In this document: positions 41,230 to 49,539 of the stretch, in pieces | Numbering within the stretch: the first letter of the stretch is position 1 | Layout: each line of letters opens with the position of its first letter | NCBI GenBank assembly: GCA_036774405.1 | Contig: DAIPBO010000018.1 | Location: 4,262-68,261 of the forward strand | From: JAAYDS01 sp012729155 | Lineage (GTDB): Bacteria; Chloroflexota; Anaerolineae; UBA1429 | DNA: 64,000 bases | Direction of reading: 5' to 3' | Program-made: the position numbers and the translations under genes | Notes under the pieces: generated by a model | What the model was told of the DNA's origin: nothing | What the model saw: the letters and a program-made list of their open reading frames with translations, nothing else | Databases searched by the model: none

Positions 41230-43539
41230 CTAGCGTAGCCGCACGCCTGCCAGCGCCGCCTGCCCCAGCGACACGCCGCCGTCGTTGCAGGGCACCTCAC
41301 GGTGCAGCAGAACCCGTAGGCTGGCGCGCTCGAGCGCTGGCACCGCCAGCCGCAAAAGCAGTACGTTCTGCATGACGCCGCCACTCAGCGCAACACTATC
41401 GGCACCAGCCTCGCGCGCCAATGCCGACGCAACCTGAGTTACCATGTTAGCCACAGAACGGTGGAAACGCAAAGCGATGATCTGCCTCGGCACGCCTGCT
41501 AGGGCATCGTTCAACACACCCTCCAGCAGACCATCGAGCAGCACCTTATCTGCGACACCCCGCTCAACGTCGAAGGGGTAGCAGCCCGCATCGTCTTGCG
41601 GATTGGCCGCCAGCTGCTCAAGCTCGATGGCTGCCTGCGCCTCATAGCTGACGACGCGCGCCACGCCGAGCAAAGCGCTGACGGCATCAAACAGCCTGCC
41701 CATCGATGACGTCTGTGGTGCCTGGATGCCCCTCTCGAGCTGTGCATGCAACAGCGTCAGCTCTGCGTCGCCAGCCAAGCCAGAGGCCATCTCGCTCTCG
41801 AGACCCAGCGCCCACAGGTAGCTAGCTGCAGTGCGCCAGGGTTGCTTGATCGCAGCAGCACCCCCGGGCAAGGGTAGATAATCCAAGTGGGCGCGGCGCT
41901 CGAGGCGGGCATAGTCGCCCACAAACCACTCGCCGCCCCAGATGGCGCCGTCGTCGCCCAGACCGGTGCCATCCATCGCCACCCCGACGATGGGGCCATC
42001 ATCGAGCGGCCACCCGTTGTCAGCCAGCACAGCTGCGATGTGGGCCCGATGGTGCTGCACGGCCAGAGGCTTGGCAAGACCTCGCTCGGCAGCATAGCGC
42101 TCCGCCAGCCGGCTCGAAAGATAGTCAGGATGGAGATCGCGCACGATGTGGGCAGGCTCCAGCCGGAAGAGTCGCTCATAGAGAGCGAGCGTCTCCTCAT
42201 AGTGCGCCAGGCTCTGCAGGTCTTCGAGATCGCCTATATGCTGGCTGACAAAGGCATGCTGGCCGCGCGCGAGGCAGAACGTATTCTTGAGCAGCGGCCC
42301 TACTGCCAGGAGCGGCGGGACATCAAAGGGCAGACTGACTGGATAGGGAGCCAGGCTGCGGGCGCGCCGGACCGTCTGGACAGGCGCCTGGGGTAGGCCA
42401 GTTGCCTGCACGACGGAGTCGTCATAGCGACTGTGGATGTCGCGATCGTGCAACAAGATGACGTCGGCCAACTTGCCCAGACGCCTTACCGCCTCGTCGT
42501 TATCCTTCACGATGGGCTCTTCTGCCAGGTTGCCGCTGGTCATCACCAACGGCCGGCCGACGTCGCGCGTAATGAGGTGATGCAGCGGCGTCGACGGTAA
42601 CATCAGCCCGACCGTGCGGGTGTTGGGCGCCAACGAGGGCGCCAAATGAGCATCAGGGCAACGCTCGACCAGCACTACTGGCCGCCGCATCGAGGTCAGT
42701 GTCTCACTCGCCTCGGCGTCGAAGGCTGCCAGAGCGCGTGCATCAGCGACAGTGGCCACCATCACGGCAAAGGGCTTGTGGGGACGGCGCTTGCGCTGAC
42801 GCAACAGGGCCACTGCCCTTTCGTTGGTGGCATCGCAGGCGAGGTGAAAGCCACCTAGCCCCTTGATCGCCACCACCTGCCCTGCGCGCAAACGATCGGC
42901 CACGGCAGCGAGCACGCCATCGTCATCGGCCAGATGCTCTGCAGCCACCAGCGGCTGCCCTGCAGCATCCACCAACCAGAGGTGCGGACCGCATGTGGGG
43001 CAAGCATTGGGCTGGGCGTGAAATCGCCGGTTGGTGGGATCATCATACTCTTGCTGGCAGGCCGCACAGAGCGCGAACACGCCCATGGTCGTATTGGGCC
43101 GATCGTATGGGATATCTTTGATGATGGTGAACCGTGGCCCGCAGTTGGTGCAGTTGATGAACGGATAGCGATGTCGTCGGTCAGCGGGGTCGAGAAGCTC
43201 GCGCAGGCAGTCATCGCAGGTGGCGACATCTGGCGAGATCAATTGATGCTGGCCGGCCACTGCACGCGAGCGGCGTATCTCGAAGCGGTCATAGCCTTCG
43301 AACTTGCCCTCACGGGCCACCACGCCCTCGATCCGCGCCAGCGGCGGCGCTTCAGCGTTCAGGGCTTTCTGAAAGGCGCACAGGCCATCGGCGCTGCCCT
43401 CAACATGCAGGTCGACGCCACCCGAATGGTTGAGCACCCAGCCCGTCAGGCCGAGGCGTGCCGCGAGTCCATAGATAAAGGGGCGAAACCCCACTCCCTG
43501 CACCACGCCGGTGACGGTGATCTCTAGAGCCGCTTTCAT
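41230..43539 (-). CDS. hypF: Carbamoyltransferase HypF
   Basis: 769 aa, full length. It activates carbamoyl phosphate and transfers the carbamoyl group to HypE. An acylphosphatase domain comes first (VQGVGFRPFIYGLA). Two zinc-ribbon pairs follow (CDDC, CTNC, CAAC, CPTC). A YrdC-like domain has RKRRPHKPFAVM. A Kae1-like C-terminal domain has VQHHRAHIAAVLADN, MDGTGLGDDGAIWGGEW and ALSGGVMQN. It starts one base after the stop of the protease gene. Confidence 0.96.
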   Translation of the reverse strand: MKAALEITVTGVVQGVGFRPFIYGLAARLGLTGWVLNHSGGVDLHVEGSADGLCAFQKALNAEAPPLARIEGVVAREGKFEGYDRFEIRRSRAVAGQHQLISPDVATCDDCLRELLDPADRRHRYPFINCTNCGPRFTIIKDIPYDRPNTTMGVFALCAACQQEYDDPTNRRFHAQPNACPTCGPHLWLVDAAGQPLVAAEHLADDDGVLAAVADRLRAGQVVAIKGLGGFHLACDATNERAVALLRQRKRRPHKPFAVMVATVADARALAAFDAEASETLTSMRRPVVLVERCPDAHLAPSLAPNTRTVGLMLPSTPLHHLITRDVGRPLVMTSGNLAEEPIVKDNDEAVRRLGKLADVILLHDRDIHSRYDDSVVQATGLPQAPVQTVRRARSLAPYPVSLPFDVPPLLAVGPLLKNTFCLARGQHAFVSQHIGDLEDLQSLAHYEETLALYERLFRLEPAHIVRDLHPDYLSSRLAERYAAERGLAKPLAVQHHRAHIAAVLADNGWPLDDGPIVGVAMDGTGLGDDGAIWGGEWFVGDYARLERRAHLDYLPLPGGAAAIKQPWRTAASYLWALGLESEMASGLAGDAELTLLHAQLERGIQAPQTSSMGRLFDAVSALLGVARVVSYEAQAAIELEQLAANPQDDAGCYPFDVERGVADKVLLDGLLEGVLNDALAGVPRQIIALRFHRSVANMVTQVASALAREAGADSVALSGGVMQNVLLLRLAVPALERASLRVLLHREVPCNDGGVSLGQAALAGVRLR

Positions 43540-43540
43540 C

Positions 43541-44035
43541 TCAGTCGCCAGTCGTCTCGCCGGCCCACAGCAGAATGCGTTCGACGACGCCGGGCACCAT
43601 GGCTGCCACCTCCGGGCTCAGCTCTTCGCCAAAATCGAAATCCATCCCAGGAAGCGAGAGCAGCAGTCCCCTGGGAGCGCGGCCGTACAGCTGCTGCGCG
43701 AGGGCAAGAATGGAACTGGGCTTGAACTGATGAGACACCAGGTGTGTGGCCTCGAACTGGGGCTGGAGCGCCTCTTCGCGCATCCCCGCGCCAAGCCCAG
43801 GCACATGAGCATCGACGAACACAGCCTGATCATAGTCTACGACGGTCTCGGCAAGCTCTGGCACCATCTGATGCAGTACGACGCAATCGAGTGCTTGGCC
43901 GAGCTCGTCAAAGCCGTCATCAAAGGGGCCCAACTCCTCACGGCCGAGCCGTCGTCGCACGGCATTGACGATATGCCGGCCCACGCCGTCGTCGCGCCGA
44001 TACGCATTGCCAACTGCCACAACAATCGTCCTCAA
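43541..44035 (-). CDS. Hydrogenase maturation protease (HoxW/HyaD family)
   Basis: 164 aa. It removes the C-terminal peptide of the large subunit once nickel is in place. VAVGNAYRRDDGVG gives the first nickel-sensing acidic residue, FVDAHVPG the second region, and VSHQFKPSSILALA the third with its His. TTG at 44035 is preceded by GGGGAGG. It lies between hoxH and hypF on the same strand, so its target is evidently the adjacent HoxH, whose C-terminus carries a 25-residue extension. Confidence 0.88.
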   Translation of the reverse strand: MRTIVVAVGNAYRRDDGVGRHIVNAVRRRLGREELGPFDDGFDELGQALDCVVLHQMVPELAETVVDYDQAVFVDAHVPGLGAGMREEALQPQFEATHLVSHQFKPSSILALAQQLYGRAPRGLLLSLPGMDFDFGEELSPEVAAMVPGVVERILLWAGETTGD

Positions 44036-44054
44036 GAAACCTCCCCATCAATGA

Positions 44055-44090
44055 CACAGCCCCGAGGCCGCTCAGCGTCTCGGGGCTGTG
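44055..44090 (-). terminator. 12-bp hairpin between hydrogenase and maturation genes
   Basis: Exact arms 44055-44066 and 44079-44090 with a 12-base loop. No T-run follows on the minus strand. It may partly stop transcription or protect the upstream mRNA rather than fully terminate. Confidence 0.5.
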
Positions 44091-44108
44091 CTAGTTGCAC
44101 TCTAGAGC

Positions 44109-45533
44109 CTAGTCGCGACGCAAGGTGTCGACCACCTGCCCGTCAGCGTCCACCAGCTGGATCAGGATAGGCATCTCGCCCACCGCGTGCGTCGAGCAAG
44201 AGAGGCACGGGTCATGGGCACGAATGGCTGCTTCAACCCGGTTGAGCATGCCCTCGGTGAGGTGCTTGCCATCGACATAGCGCTTGGCCACCATGTCCAC
44301 CGAGTGCCCCATCGCCCAGGCATTGTGGCCTGTTGCCACGATCATGTTGACCTGGGTCAAGAGGCCGTTGGCGTCGGTCCAGTAGTGATGGAACAGAGTG
44401 CCGCGCGGAGCCTCTAGACAGCCAACCCCTTCGCCGGTGAGCTCTTCGGGATCGTTGGCCACGTCATCACACAAGATGAGCGGGTCCTCCAGCAGCTCAC
44501 GTGCGCGCTCAAGCGCATATAGCGTCTCGATAAGGCGTGCATAGTGGAACCATAGCGTGCCCTCAACAGGGCGGCCACCGTTGAGACCCTTCCACTTGAG
44601 CATTTCCTCTTGCGCCAGAGGCGTGCTGATCGAGCTAGCAGCGTTCAGGCGGCCCAAAGGCCCAACCCGATACACGCCCTGGGGCCAGCCCATCGGCTTG
44701 TAGAAAGGCGACTTGAGATAGGTGTGCGCCTCTACGTGCTCGCCGATGTACTGCAAGTAATCCTTGGGGGCGAACTCGACGATCTTGGCGCCGGCCTCGC
44801 TCACCAAACGCAGCTTGCCGTCATACAGATCGAGCGAGCCGTCTTTGCGCACCGTGCCCATGTACATCGAGGGAAACACGGCGAACTCGTTCATCATGTC
44901 CTGATTCGCATCGGCCCAGTTGAGGAACAGAGCAATACCCTGCTGGGTCGTGGCGATGTGATCATCGATCTGCGCAGCGATCCACTCGCGGTCTTCGGCA
45001 GCCAGCGGCTTGTTGACGCCACCAACGACGGAAAAGATCGGGTGCACCCGGCGCTCACCCAGTCGGCGGACGATCTCCTGACCAAATGCGCGCAGCTTGA
45101 CGGCCCTCACGGCCAGCTCTGGGTTGACACCGACGACGCCAGCCACATTGCGGATAGCCGGGTCGGCGTCAAAGCCCATGATCATGTCAGGGCCGGCGAG
45201 CTCGAAAAAGTGCATGCCATGCGACTGAATCATCTGCCCCATGTGCATCAGCTCGCGCAGCTTAAAGGCCACTTCGGTGGGCACAACACCCGCACAAGCG
45301 TCGACGGCCTTGGCTGCGGCCAAGTGATGGCTTACCGGGCAGATACCACACGAACGTTGCGTGATCTGGGGCATCTCGTAAAACGGGCGCCCCTCGCAGA
45401 ACTTTTCAAAGCCACGGTATTGCGTCACATGGAACAGCGAGCGCTCCACCTTGCCCTCATCATTCAGATGAATGGTGATCTTGGCATGGCCTTCAATGCG
45501 CGTTACCGGCGAAATGGTTATCTTCTGAGTCAT
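44109..45533 (-). CDS. hoxH: [NiFe] hydrogenase large subunit, HoxH type (group 3, NAD-linked-like)
   Basis: 474 aa. It carries the nickel-iron active site. The proximal ligands are in RSCGICPVSHH (Cys62, Cys65) and the distal ligands in DPCLSCSTH (Cys443, Cys446). All four are cysteine, so this is not a selenocysteine hydrogenase. Processing is expected after His449, releasing 25 residues. N-terminal SPVTRIEGHAKI and GPDMIMGFDADP are typical of soluble group 3 enzymes. HoxY lies directly upstream and the protease downstream. Subgroup 3d is my best guess from the HoxU-like partner. The symbol is by family. Confidence 0.93.
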   Translation of the reverse strand: MTQKITISPVTRIEGHAKITIHLNDEGKVERSLFHVTQYRGFEKFCEGRPFYEMPQITQRSCGICPVSHHLAAAKAVDACAGVVPTEVAFKLRELMHMGQMIQSHGMHFFELAGPDMIMGFDADPAIRNVAGVVGVNPELAVRAVKLRAFGQEIVRRLGERRVHPIFSVVGGVNKPLAAEDREWIAAQIDDHIATTQQGIALFLNWADANQDMMNEFAVFPSMYMGTVRKDGSLDLYDGKLRLVSEAGAKIVEFAPKDYLQYIGEHVEAHTYLKSPFYKPMGWPQGVYRVGPLGRLNAASSISTPLAQEEMLKWKGLNGGRPVEGTLWFHYARLIETLYALERARELLEDPLILCDDVANDPEELTGEGVGCLEAPRGTLFHHYWTDANGLLTQVNMIVATGHNAWAMGHSVDMVAKRYVDGKHLTEGMLNRVEAAIRAHDPCLSCSTHAVGEMPILIQLVDADGQVVDTLRRD

Positions 45534-45545
45534 GGTAGGCTCCTC

Positions 45546-46097
45546 TTATTCGTCCATACCGTAACGCAGGGCCTCACCCTCCACCTTGGGCATGCGGCCA
45601 GCGATAAGCTCGCTCAACACGTACCAGATACGGTCAGCGTTGGGCGGGCAGCCAAAGAGGTACAGGTCGACGGGCACCACCTGATCGATCGCTTTGACCG
45701 TATCGGTCAGCTCGGGCAGGTCTTCGCTGCCAGGGCGCGTGCCATCGACGGTACTGGCGGTCTCAACATAGCCACAGCGCAACACATCTTCCTTATCCCA
45801 CGGGTTGCGCATGGTACATACGCCACCTGTCACAGCGCAATCGCCGAGCGCGATCAGGATTTTGCACCGCTCGCGCATCATCTTGACTTCTTCGAGCTCG
45901 TCTACATTGCCAATGCCGCCAGTGATAATGCCCACATCTACGCCCGACTCGGGCGGATGCTTGAGATCCGTGATCGGCGACGAGGTCAACTCCACATGGT
46001 TCAGCAGTTCGACGATGCGCTCGTCAATATCGAGAAACGACATATGGCAGCCTGCGCACGCCTCGAGCCAGGTCGTTGCCAACTTGATCTTGGCCAT
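45546..46097 (-). CDS. hoxY: [NiFe] hydrogenase small subunit, HoxY type
   Basis: 183 aa. It carries one [4Fe-4S] cluster that receives electrons from the large subunit. The likely ligands are in LEACAGCHMSFLD, GDCAVTGGVC and FGCPPNADR. The short length and lack of a Tat signal or extra clusters mark it as the cytoplasmic HoxY/HydB-like form. ATG 46097 follows GGGAG by five bases; the longer frame to 46181 overlaps the end of the upstream gene. hoxH starts 12 bases downstream. Confidence 0.92.
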   Translation of the reverse strand: MAKIKLATTWLEACAGCHMSFLDIDERIVELLNHVELTSSPITDLKHPPESGVDVGIITGGIGNVDELEEVKMMRERCKILIALGDCAVTGGVCTMRNPWDKEDVLRCGYVETASTVDGTRPGSEDLPELTDTVKAIDQVVPVDLYLFGCPPNADRIWYVLSELIAGRMPKVEGEALRYGMDE

Positions 46098-46140
46098 TTC
46101 AGCTCCCAATCCCTTTCTACAGTGCTGGTGCGCCGACGGT

Positions 46141-47841
46141 CTAGAGGCGCGACGCGAGATCGGCGAGGACATCCGTCTCATCGCGGACGCCCTTGGGCAT
46201 GGCCACAGCGCCGTTCAGAGCCATCGTCTTTCCTTCAAGGTTGGTGATGTGCCCGCTACGCTCTGCCCAAATCGGCGCCGGCAGCAACACATCGACCTCA
46301 TCAAGGGCGCTCGACTGGTAGCTCGCCACGGCCACAGTGAACGCACCATGCTTCGCGGGCAAGCAGGTCGAGCGCACTTCTTCCTCACCCAGTAGCCACA
46401 ACTGCGCCTTGGCGCCATTCAGCTTCACGGGGGCGATGCCCAGCTCGGCCATACCCCGCCCGTTGGCGCCAGGCTCGAGCCCGAGGAACTTGGCCTTGGA
46501 AAGCCCCCTGAGGTTTGCGGCGACCTCACTGGACAGCCCAGCGCCATACAGCACGACTGGCTTCTCAGCCTGTGCGACCAGCTCCGCCAGTTGGCTGGCC
46601 TGGCCGCTGGTCAGGTTCACATCAGCGAACTTGGCCATGGTATTCTCGCCATCGCAGACCACCACGATGCGCGCGCCGTGATCTTTGGCACGCTTGGCCA
46701 GATAGCCAAGCACACGATTCGTCTCGAGCGGATCGACACCTGCCACAATGACCAGATCGGCCTCGGGTACATCAGTCACCGCTCCAGCAGTGACCCCATC
46801 CAGGCAGGGCAGCGTGGCGCCCAGGCAGCCCACCTTGCCGCTCAAGCGATCCATCAGCGACTTGAGGCCACCAAGCGCCTCATTCGTGTTGGCGCCTGTC
46901 GCCAGCGCCACAACGTCGCCGAGCTTGAGGCCGCTGGCGGCCACGTCGAGGGCCTCATCCCAGGTCGCGTCGACAAGCTTGCCATCGCGACGCACCCTAG
47001 GCCCAGTAACACGCTCGCGCTGCTCGTCATACAGAGGAGCAAAGCGTCCATCGACGCACAAGAGCCCGTGGGTTGGCTCGGCCTCCCAGACGCCTTCGAC
47101 GCGCAGCAATCGACGATGCGCCGACACCACCTCGATCTGGCAACCCACACTACACTGCATGCAGGTAGTGACGGTTCGGTCCACCTGCTCGCGATGACCA
47201 CCATAGACGCTCCGGCGGTCGATGAGCGCGCCTGTGGGGCACACCTGCAAGCAGGTGCCACACGAGACACAGCTCGAGTCTCCAAAGGGCAGTCCCAGGT
47301 CAGCCGAAATGACTGAGTGCGATCCGCGATAGGCCATCTGCAACGTGTGGTTCGCCACAATCTCATCGCAGGCGCGGATGCACCGGCGACACAGGACGCA
47401 GCGGTTATGGTCCATCACAAAGTACTTGCGAGAAGCGTCGACGTCCTTGTTCTCTGCGGGCCGCTCAAAGAGCCAATGGTCAAGGTTATGGCGATAGGCC
47501 AGGTCCTGCAGCTCGCAATCCCCACTGGTGGGGCAATACATGCAATAGTGATTGCGCTCATAGAACAAGAGCTGCAACACCAGGCTGCGCGTCTCGAATA
47601 GCTTGGGCGTCTCTGTGTGGACGACCATGCCGTCAGTGGCCGGGCAGGTGCAGGCCGTCTGAAAGCCGCGCATCTTCTCGACTTCGACCAGGCACAGGCG
47701 GCAGCCACCCAGATCACTCACCATGGGATGGTGACACAGCGTCGGAATGTCAACACCAGCAGACTGGGCCACCTCCAGGATGGTCTGGCCAGACTGACCA
47801 ACCACCTCTACCCCGTCGATTGTGAGGTGTATCTCACTCAT
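46141..47841 (-). CDS. HoxU-like iron-sulfur subunit with a NuoG-like C-terminal domain
   Basis: 566 aa. Residues 1-240 match HoxU/NuoG N-termini. There is a [2Fe-2S] ferredoxin fold (LGGCRLCLVEVE, ACTCPATDG), a His/Cys cluster of the HoxU spacing (NHYCMYCPTSGDCELQ), and two [4Fe-4S] sets (CVLCRRCIRAC, CVSCGTCLQVC). Residues about 245-290 add a molybdopterin-family [4Fe-4S] domain (CMQCSVGC). The rest is a shortened, MopB-like region without recognisable cofactor residues. A plain HoxU is about 240 aa, so this is longer than expected and closer to NuoG. It likely passes electrons between HoxY and a NADH-binding unit not encoded nearby. GAGGAGGAAGG precedes the ATG. Confidence 0.88.
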   Translation of the reverse strand: MSEIHLTIDGVEVVGQSGQTILEVAQSAGVDIPTLCHHPMVSDLGGCRLCLVEVEKMRGFQTACTCPATDGMVVHTETPKLFETRSLVLQLLFYERNHYCMYCPTSGDCELQDLAYRHNLDHWLFERPAENKDVDASRKYFVMDHNRCVLCRRCIRACDEIVANHTLQMAYRGSHSVISADLGLPFGDSSCVSCGTCLQVCPTGALIDRRSVYGGHREQVDRTVTTCMQCSVGCQIEVVSAHRRLLRVEGVWEAEPTHGLLCVDGRFAPLYDEQRERVTGPRVRRDGKLVDATWDEALDVAASGLKLGDVVALATGANTNEALGGLKSLMDRLSGKVGCLGATLPCLDGVTAGAVTDVPEADLVIVAGVDPLETNRVLGYLAKRAKDHGARIVVVCDGENTMAKFADVNLTSGQASQLAELVAQAEKPVVLYGAGLSSEVAANLRGLSKAKFLGLEPGANGRGMAELGIAPVKLNGAKAQLWLLGEEEVRSTCLPAKHGAFTVAVASYQSSALDEVDVLLPAPIWAERSGHITNLEGKTMALNGAVAMPKGVRDETDVLADLASRL

Positions 47842-47950
47842 ACTGCCCCTTCCTCCTCACGACATTGCGGTTTCGTCATCGACTTCGGGCGAGCGCGCTG
47901 CCCGACCGTGATCCACACTGCACGCTGCTAGACGGCAGCCGTCAGGCCAC

Positions 47951-47980
47951 CTTTTAGGCCACAACAGTCCGTACTGTCAA
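47951..47980 (-). promoter_or_regulatory. Possible second hydrogenase promoter
   Basis: Minus strand TTGACA (47980-47975), 18-base spacer, TAAAAG (47956-47951). The -35 is perfect, the -10 weak. Confidence 0.3.
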
Positions 47981-48002
47981 ACGATCTGAACGCGCCAGAA
48001 CA

Positions 48003-48020
48003 TTGTGACTTTTATCACAG
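48003..48020. promoter_or_regulatory. Rex-type (or CRP/FNR-type) operator at hydrogenase promoter
   Basis: TTGTGA (48003-48008), 6-base spacer, TCACAG (48015-48020): one mismatch from the perfect palindrome at 25367-25384. It lies just downstream of the predicted start (about 48027), where a bound protein would block transcription. Confidence 0.62.
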
Positions 48021-48033
48021 CCAAACCGCGCGC

Positions 48034-48062
48034 ATTCTACAACAGCCGCTGCGAGTTGCCAA
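48034..48062 (-). promoter_or_regulatory. Promoter of hydrogenase operon
   Basis: Minus strand TTGGCA (48062-48057), 17-base spacer, TAGAAT (48039-48034). The leader to the first gene would be about 186 bases. Confidence 0.55.
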
Positions 48063-48106
48063 GTCAATCGAACGCGCGTCTCAACCAGCACTGCGGTCAC
48101 ACGAGA

Positions 48107-48139
48107 AACGGCAGCCGTACACGCTAACAAGCTGCCGTT
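48107..48139 (-). terminator. Hairpin downstream of tRNA-Sec
   Basis: A 9-bp stem (48107-48115 with 48131-48139) and 15-base loop, followed on the minus strand by TTCTCGTGT. It separates the tRNA transcript from the hydrogenase promoter. Confidence 0.5.
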
Positions 48140-48202
48140 CAGCATGTTGAGGTCTTGACAGACTATGACCTGCGTCGCTGCATGTGATACGCTCACCTCT
48201 AG

Positions 48203-48298
48203 CGGGAGTGGATGGGAGTCGAACCCACCAAGGCCGCTTGCGCAGCACCCCTCAACGGTTTTGAAGACCGCGGAGCCCACCGGGACTCAGCCACCCCC
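48203..48298 (-). tRNA. selC: tRNA-Sec (anticodon UCA)
   Basis: 96 bases. An 8-bp acceptor stem (GGGGGTGG with CCACTCCC, one G-U pair) is followed by a D arm with a 6-bp stem and 4-base loop (GAGTCC/GGGCTC). The anticodon stem GCGGT/ACCGT carries loop CTTCAAA with anticodon TCA. A long variable arm and a T arm (loop TTCGACT) complete it. The long acceptor stem, long D stem, long variable arm and UCA anticodon are the hallmarks of selenocysteine tRNA. The 3' CCA is not encoded. selA, selB and selD are not in the window. Confidence 0.95.
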
Positions 48299-48313
48299 AC
48301 GACTACCCTGTCG

Positions 48314-48342
48314 ATATTAGGCCAGTCTCTCGGCGTCGTCAA
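48314..48342 (-). promoter_or_regulatory. Promoter of tRNA-Sec
   Basis: Minus strand TTGACG (48342-48337), 17-base spacer, TAATAT (48319-48314). The predicted start near 48307 is nine bases before the mature tRNA. Confidence 0.7.
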
Positions 48343-48371
48343 GCAAGCCAAACACTGCTCGCTACAGCCAT

Positions 48372-48401
48372 TTGACGTGCCGCCAAAGTGGGCGACACTA
48401 T
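48372..48401 (+). promoter_or_regulatory. Possible promoter of GT4 gene
   Basis: TTGACG (48372-48377), 18-base spacer, CACTAT (48396-48401). The predicted start falls at the first ATGs of the gene. Confidence 0.4.
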
Positions 48402-49539
48402 GCGCATGCATGTCGCCATCAACGCCAGCTTCTGGGGCCAAGAGACCACCGGCACGGGGCAATACCTGCACCGCTTGGTAAGTGAACTCTCGGTCAATGA
48501 GAGCATCGAGCTCTGCCTGCTAGCGGCGCGTGCTCTCACCACAGAGCAAGACGGCCCGGTGCGTCGCCTAGCGACGCCACTAGACTTGGTCGGCGTCGAT
48601 CTGGCCAAGGTCTGGTTCGAGCAAGAGACCTTTGTGCGCGAATGCAGGCGCCTGGGCTGCGATGTTGCCCATGTGCCTTACTTTGCGCCACCGCTCCGAC
48701 ACCGATTGCCCATTGTGGTCACGATCCATGATCTGATCCCCATGCTGCTGCCAGCCTACCGGGGTTCGCGGGCCGTTCGTCTCTACACAAGCCTCGTGGC
48801 CAGGGCAGCCGGCAGAGCTGATCTGATCATCACCGATTCGAAAGCCTCAGCCCGCGATATCCTGGGGCTGCTGCAGGTGCCCGAGCGCCGCATTCGGGTC
48901 ATTCCTCTGGCGGCCGGAGAGCAGTACCGCCCCTTGCGAGAGGACGAGCGCGCACCGGTGCTCGAGCGGCACGGCCTCTCGCAGCCATACATCCTCTACC
49001 TGGGCGGCTTTGACGTGCGCAAGAACGTCCCCCTCCTCATCCGCGCCTTTCGAGCGGTGGCGGCATCCTCTGACGTCAACCTGGCCATCGCCGGCCGTCT
49101 GCCACGCCGTGATAGTGCGTTTACTCCCGACCCACGGCCGCTGGTTGAGCGCCTACACTTGCAGAATCGGGTCCAGTTCCTCGGGATGGTCGATGAGGCT
49201 GACAAGCCGGCCCTGTATGGTGGCGCCCTAGCCTTTGCCTTTCCATCGCAGTACGAGGGATTCGGCCTCCCTGTACTCGAGGCCATCGCGTGTGGCACTC
49301 CTGCTGTGGTCACCATGGGGAGTTCGATGGACGAAGTGATCGGGCCAGGAGGCTTGCGCGTGCTACACGATCGGCACGACCTGCTCGCCACTGCGCTGTT
49401 GAGGCTTGTCAATGAGCCTGCGCTGCGGCAAGAGCTACGTGAGGCTGGCTTGGCCCACGCCCACACCTTTTCGTGGCGTCGCGTTGCCCAAGAGACCATT
49501 GAGGCCTACGCAGCCGCATGTCGCATGAACGGCCGATGA
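48400..49539 (+). CDS. Glycosyltransferase family 4
   Basis: 379 aa. A GT-B fold enzyme: the N-terminal half has TGTGQYLHRLV and HVPYFAPP, then VTIHDLIPML. The C-terminal donor half has ILYLGGFDVRKN, FLGMVDEADKPALY and the EGFGLPVLEAIACGTPAV nucleotide-sugar motif with its Glu pair. It transfers a sugar from an activated donor, probably in surface-glycan assembly given its neighbours. ATG 48400 or 48406 could be the start; neither has a Shine-Dalgarno sequence. The stop overlaps the next gene's ATG by four bases. Confidence 0.9.
   Translation: MRMHVAINASFWGQETTGTGQYLHRLVSELSVNESIELCLLAARALTTEQDGPVRRLATPLDLVGVDLAKVWFEQETFVRECRRLGCDVAHVPYFAPPLRHRLPIVVTIHDLIPMLLPAYRGSRAVRLYTSLVARAAGRADLIITDSKASARDILGLLQVPERRIRVIPLAAGEQYRPLREDERAPVLERHGLSQPYILYLGGFDVRKNVPLLIRAFRAVAASSDVNLAIAGRLPRRDSAFTPDPRPLVERLHLQNRVQFLGMVDEADKPALYGGALAFAFPSQYEGFGLPVLEAIACGTPAVVTMGSSMDEVIGPGGLRVLHDRHDLLATALLRLVNEPALRQELREAGLAHAHTFSWRRVAQETIEAYAAACRMNGR

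Larger units (their letters stand above)
47842..48202. other. 361-base control region of the hydrogenase operon
   Basis: No credible protein gene. From right to left it holds a hairpin after tRNA-Sec (48107-48139), a promoter (48034-48062), the Rex-type operator (48003-48020) and a possible second promoter (47951-47980). Closest to the gene lies a leader of roughly 110 bases ending in the ribosome site of the HoxU-like gene. A short palindrome at 47964-47977 (ACAGT-N4-ACTGT) overlaps the second -35 box. Confidence 0.6.

Noticed and set aside
43511..44170. Plus-strand frame of 219 codons across the protease gene
   Set aside because: It is antisense to the protease and hypF start and shows no conserved motif.
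44109..45533. Selenocysteine hydrogenase
   Set aside because: Both active-site pairs are encoded as Cys and the reading frame has no in-frame TGA.
48034..48070. TTGACT further upstream as -35 of the hydrogenase promoter
   Set aside because: Its distance to TAGAAT is 22 bases; TTGGCA at 17 bases fits better.
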